DNA from: Gammaproteobacteria bacterium
GTDB lineage: Bacteria > Pseudomonadota > Gammaproteobacteria > Arenicellales > Arenicellaceae
Direction: 5' to 3'
NCBI GenBank assembly: GCA_003485905.1
Contig: DNHK01000128.1
Coordinates: forward strand, 1-11,801
DNA length: 11,801 bases
Shown here: positions 9,401 through 11,801 of the stretch, piece by piece
Numbering within the stretch: position 1 is the first letter of the stretch
Layout of the letters: each line of letters starts with the position of its first letter
Program-made: the position numbers and the translations under genes
Notes under the pieces: generated by a model
The model's database searches: none
The model's input: only the letters and a program-made list of their open reading frames with translations
What the model was told of the DNA's origin: nothing

Positions 9401-10100
9401 CGCTAGACGTGTCGTTTGCACTAACCCCAACAGCAGCAATAACGAATTCTCCTTGCCAATCACTTGCTGATTCAAATGGGTTTCCTAAAAACTCACTCCG
9501 AATTAATAAATCTCCTTCAGGTGAAGCCAATACGCCATGAAGTACGCGATAATCGTTTTCTAGGGCATAAACCAAACTTACGTCCGTATAACGCTCTACT
9601 TCGCCATCACTATTGCGCCATTCAATATCAGAGTCACTAGCAAATATACCGCTTTGATCGGCGATCCATCTTAAAAATCTCTCGGGCGGTTGCCGGTCTT
9701 CCCGAGGCGGGATTAACCATCCGCCAATCCTCACACCACCCATTGGAAGCGACTCGATTCTCAGTGACAGTCCATTGATCGTCGCCAACTCAATTTTGGG
9801 CCAAAAACGTAATAAAGATGACCAACTAACATCGATCGCCAATTCATCAACCTTAAGATCTGGAGTATCAAAACTGGACGACTCTACCGTCAAACCTCGA
9901 ATTAGTAATTGTGGGTTACCGTTCCTCCAAGTCGAAATTATTGCTTCGGAACTTACCCGCTGACCAACCATTTTCGACCCAAATTGCTCTATAAGGCCCT
10001 TACGTTCTTCAATAGTGTCAAATAAGAATACTAATCCAGCTAGAAATAGACTGACGACAAGTGTGCCCAGCATTAGTAAATTTATAAGCTTTTTAAACAT
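6441..10100 (-). CDS. yhdP: YhdP, AsmA-like inter-membrane phospholipid transport protein
   Basis: At 1219 residues this is the giant of the window, close to E. coli YhdP (about 1266). It begins with a short cytoplasmic stretch and one membrane anchor (about residues 6-28), followed by an extended periplasmic region of many beta-strand repeats. The C-terminal AsmA-like part includes LDLEGTARWSGPPSAY, the VGPSAYIESQGRIGIADEDYD region and a conserved TITGNWSEPDF ending at 1168. YhdP belongs to the bridge-like lipid-transfer proteins: with TamB and YdbH it is thought to carry phospholipids from the inner to the outer membrane along a hydrophobic groove. Residues 1169-1219 form an acidic tail (13 Asp/Glu against 2 Arg/Lys). 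The start codon abuts the rng stop as TAAATG with no evident ribosome site, so translation probably depends on ribosomes finishing rng. Its end overlaps the amidase gene by 4 bases. Identity is strong from length, motifs and gene order. Confidence 0.94.
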   Translation of the reverse strand: MFKKLINLLMLGTLVVSLFLAGLVFLFDTIEERKGLIEQFGSKMVGQRVSSEAIISTWRNGNPQLLIRGLTVESSSFDTPDLKVDELAIDVSWSSLLRFWPKIELATINGLSLRIESLPMGGVRIGGWLIPPREDRQPPERFLRWIADQSGIFASDSDIEWRNSDGEVERYTDVSLVYALENDYRVLHGVLASPEGDLLIRSEFLGNPFESASDWQGEFVIAAVGVSANDTSSGISMSSRSGLGLLRIPQIDLPHLRDLMVIAGVLPKLGIWMQQADAKGLLQDFELRFTGDVLDLDSWDASASITGISFDATETSPAGNNLAARLQINSQGGLISLDSQNVSIRWPHRIAGGVDIDQLKAELLWNVVGSKAQIRVSDGQALAEQGSIKNFEAAIMFADGGADGDISMKFDIPDISVIKDFVPLHLSGKTHDWFAQAFPTGALKNGQLGYRGPISIDAVRSSTGDLSASADAINVVVDYGGARNWPPIRQADARLSLVQDRLVADPSKATIYQSEFQSGQVVLENLFERGGRVLSIREAEIKGPTEDALQFLLEGPLFDEGNRPELDMVAHTGEYMTRFSAELPLTNLNASTVSGFGEVTQANLTLPLGTTADGVKAAVKYTQESVTGSGEIESYLGGRAAFSVETLANGRPPEVQLNAGGRLVPAYLAGILGEPLANSLAGETDWQGTMNFDSGPVRMRIESDLIGLIIALPEPVYKGAGELRPLAADIEFARVGGLTKVRYDVGENLRGVLNTRANGDEVVFESGDLVYGQQPLMEDFPVGGLGVRIEADEIDLDPWLDYMIWVSEGWPEIEGEASSFVSALHRVTLAGQKVRLFDKQLGRMNLIGQSMDGLHWAIDAIGDSLEGQLEAAPANEAPFYIADFKFLDWPASEPDVGTEVDDLKPYEYPIISIHADDFRFDGRELGELNIVARPEGESWNIARLDMIQPALTILATGVWELSGAGLTQTTLDFLATTPESGEALSALGLGDFLDGGGLDLEGTARWSGPPSAYSVPNLDATYRLAANKGKLVGVDPKAGRLLGLLNLNSLSRRLRLDFSDVFSNGFAFDNLGSEGTIYEGNLAVQEFYVVGPSAYIESQGRIGIADEDYDLELVVSPQLGSNIALLSALANPAAGAMIFIAQRLFEDQLNDALRYSYTITGNWSEPDFNRTKIEPEIPLESEAITDGGIVGEATDSQVEEVYNSVIEQSENPEAEAMLQ

Positions 10101-11555
10101 TTATGAAAGAACAATCTCATATTGTTCGCGTTGATAATCTGTATCAACCTTCAGCCGTAAAGGCCGTTCTATAAAGTCCTGAATATCAGCAAGCGCTGAA
10201 GCTTCTTCATCGAGCAAGTATTCAATAACATCGCGCGAAGCCAAAATCATATATTTGTTCGCTTGATACTGCTTAAAATCACGCACGATCTCACGAAATA
10301 TTTGGTAACAAACTGTTTGCGCTGACTTCACTCGACCACGCCCACTACAAACGGGACAATCTTCGCTCATCGCGTGAGACAAGCTATCACGGGTACGCTT
10401 TCGAGTGACTTCCACTAATCCCAGCGGGGACATATCGGTGATATATGTCTTAACCCGGTCACGTGCTAACGACCGCTCCAGGGCACGCATTACTTGACGC
10501 TTATGTTCCTCGTTTACCATATCGATAAAGTCAACAATCACAATACCACCAATATTGCGGAGCCTAAGCTGCCGAGCAATCGCAGAAGCTGCCTCTAAAT
10601 TAGTTTTATACAGAGTGTCATCGAGATTATTTTTCCCAAGATATGCGCCGGTATTTACATCGATGGTAGTCATCGCTTCCGTAGGATCAATAATCAAGTA
10701 TCCACCTGACTTTAGAGGAACCTTTCGATGTAACGCTCTTTCTATTTCATCCTCGACCGAGTACATATCAAATAATGGTCGTTCGCCAGCATACAATTCC
10801 AGCTTTTCGCTAAGCTCGGGAACCATGTCATCAGAAAACTTTGTAGCAGATGCAAACGCCTCACTAGAATCGATTCGAATACGCTCAACTTCATCACCCA
10901 CAAAATCCCGTAATACTCTAAGACATAATGGTAAGTCTTCATATATGCACAGAGGAGGTTTGGAGCTAGCTTTCATATCTAGTGATTTACGCCAAACTTT
11001 ACTCAAGAATTCTAGTTCCATTGCCAACTCGGCTTCAGATGCTCCCTCTGCAACCGTTCTAGCTATTGCCCCACCCCCTATAACATTCTCGAGCGTTAAT
11101 TTCTCCAATATCGCGCGTAATCGTTCTTTCTCTACCTGATCTTCAACTCGCTGAGACACTCCAGCAACCACTTGGTCGGGTAAGTAAACAAGATTGCGTG
11201 CCGCCAAACTAATTTGCCCACTCAATCGCGCACCCTTTGTTCCAACTGGTTCCTTAACCACCTGAACAATAATTTTTTCACCCTGATGTAATACCTCAGA
11301 TATAGGTGGCAGCACATCCGCGTCGCGAGCAACCATCAAATCCTTTACATGCAAAAACCCGGTACGCTCAATCCCTACATCGATAAAAGCAGCCTGCATC
11401 CCTGACATTACGCGTGCCACTCTGCCCACGTATATATTCCCCAGAATTCCGCGCGTTGCTTCGCGCTCTAGGTAAAGTTCCTGCAGCATTCCATTTTCAA
11501 TGACAGCAACGCGCGTCTCTTGCGGAGTCACATTAACTAGCAGCTCCGAACTCAT
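10101..11555 (-). CDS. rng: Ribonuclease G
   Basis: Single-strand endoribonuclease of the RNase E/G family that matures the 5' end of 16S rRNA and takes part in mRNA decay. Starting at the ATG at 11555 it has 484 residues, near E. coli RNase G (489). Landmarks in that numbering are the MSSELLVNVTP start, the S1 RNA-binding domain (about 35-125), the 5'-sensor region with GTKGARLSGQISL (105-117), the Mg-binding catalytic aspartates D299 (TIDVNTG) and D342 (VIVDFID), and the Zn-link pair C400/C403 in CPVCSGRG that joins the dimer. It lacks the long C-terminal degradosome scaffold of RNase E. A GTG four codons upstream (11567) is in frame. The ATG is preferred because it overlaps the maf stop as ATGA, is preceded by GGGA at 6-base spacing, and matches the start of characterised homologues. 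The stop codon abuts yhdP. Confidence 0.97.
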   Translation of the reverse strand: MSSELLVNVTPQETRVAVIENGMLQELYLEREATRGILGNIYVGRVARVMSGMQAAFIDVGIERTGFLHVKDLMVARDADVLPPISEVLHQGEKIIVQVVKEPVGTKGARLSGQISLAARNLVYLPDQVVAGVSQRVEDQVEKERLRAILEKLTLENVIGGGAIARTVAEGASEAELAMELEFLSKVWRKSLDMKASSKPPLCIYEDLPLCLRVLRDFVGDEVERIRIDSSEAFASATKFSDDMVPELSEKLELYAGERPLFDMYSVEDEIERALHRKVPLKSGGYLIIDPTEAMTTIDVNTGAYLGKNNLDDTLYKTNLEAASAIARQLRLRNIGGIVIVDFIDMVNEEHKRQVMRALERSLARDRVKTYITDMSPLGLVEVTRKRTRDSLSHAMSEDCPVCSGRGRVKSAQTVCYQIFREIVRDFKQYQANKYMILASRDVIEYLLDEEASALADIQDFIERPLRLKVDTDYQREQYEIVLS

Positions 11556-11801
11556 ATCCAATCCCACTCATTTGCTTTTAGTAACTCCCGTAATTCATAC
11601 AGCGGTAAACCTACAACATTACTATAGCTACCATGAACCTCCTTAACAAAGGCTGAACCCAAGCCCTGAACCCCATAAGCCCCAGCCTTATCTTGTGGTT
11701 CTCCACTCGCCCAATACCCAGTCATATCGCGCTCATCCATTGCGGCATAAACCACTTGAGTCACTCCAACCCGGACCTGAAGATCACCATTGACCAACAA
11801 C
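11552..11801 (-). CDS. maf: Maf/YhdE-family nucleoside triphosphate pyrophosphatase, 3' part (runs off the right edge)
   Basis: Only the last 83 codons are present and the frame is open to the window edge, so the start lies outside and roughly the first 110 residues are missing. The remaining part carries the hallmark Maf signature GEPQDKAGAYGVQG followed by a GSYSNVVGLPLYEL block near the C-terminus. Maf proteins hydrolyse dTTP, UTP and modified nucleotides to monophosphates; the YhdE branch, which neighbours rng, is a house-cleaning dTTP/UTP pyrophosphatase, and overproduction blocks septum formation in some bacteria. The stop codon overlaps the rng start as ATGA. In related genomes mreBCD lies just upstream, so those genes are expected beyond the right edge. 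The catalytic N-terminal P-loop-like region cannot be inspected here. Confidence 0.95.
   Translation of the reverse strand, partial: LLVNGDLQVRVGVTQVVYAAMDERDMTGYWASGEPQDKAGAYGVQGLGSAFVKEVHGSYSNVVGLPLYELRELLKANEWDWI

Noticed and set aside
10555..11139. Plus-strand open frame of 194 codons inside rng
   Set aside because: It lies opposite conserved RNase G sequence including the catalytic region; it is Ser/Arg-rich with no domain signal, so it is a shadow frame.
11556..11567. GTG at 11567 as the rng start
   Set aside because: It adds four residues not found in known RNase G proteins, whereas the ATG at 11555 gives the conserved start and an ATGA overlap with maf.

Overview
This window looks like core chromosome of a gammaproteobacterium of moderate GC content. 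The assignment rests on gene order: maf-rng-yhdP-(nitrilase)-tldD-pmbA is the well-known tail of the mreBCD cell-shape neighbourhood in Gammaproteobacteria. An FmdB-type zinc ribbon gene directly upstream of aspS is also a familiar arrangement, for example in pseudomonads. I cannot name the genus from the sequence.

Every convincing gene lies on the minus strand, so transcription runs from right to left. From the right edge: the 3' part of maf (11801-11552), rng for ribonuclease G (11555-10101), yhdP for a very large AsmA-like envelope protein (10100-6441), a nitrilase-superfamily amidase (6444-5614), tldD (5493-4048) and pmbA/tldE (4051-2708). The junctions are extremely tight. maf/rng, yhdP/amidase and tldD/pmbA overlap as ATGA, and rng/yhdP abut as TAAATG, which suggests translational coupling. 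The only real gap in this block (120 bp, 5494-5613) carries a plausible sigma-70 promoter for tldD-pmbA. A rho-independent terminator follows pmbA at 2639-2678.

The second block starts after that terminator: a small FmdB-family zinc-ribbon gene (2541-2254), aspS (2206-401), and the first 109 codons of an inositol-monophosphatase-family gene that runs off the left edge (329-1). A perfect TATAAT lies inside the terminator hairpin and is followed by a GC-rich stretch, so the terminator of one unit may overlap the promoter of the next.

The genes serve housekeeping roles: nucleotide-pool cleaning (Maf), RNA processing (RNase G), phospholipid transport across the envelope (YhdP), metabolite repair (the amidase), TldD/TldE peptide processing, and aspartyl-tRNA synthesis. 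I found no mobile element, CRISPR array, RNA gene or defence cassette, and I see no undescribed multi-gene system. The most informative observations are the non-discriminating signature in AspRS, the seven-G run at the tldD/pmbA overlap, and the terminator-promoter overlap before the FmdB gene.
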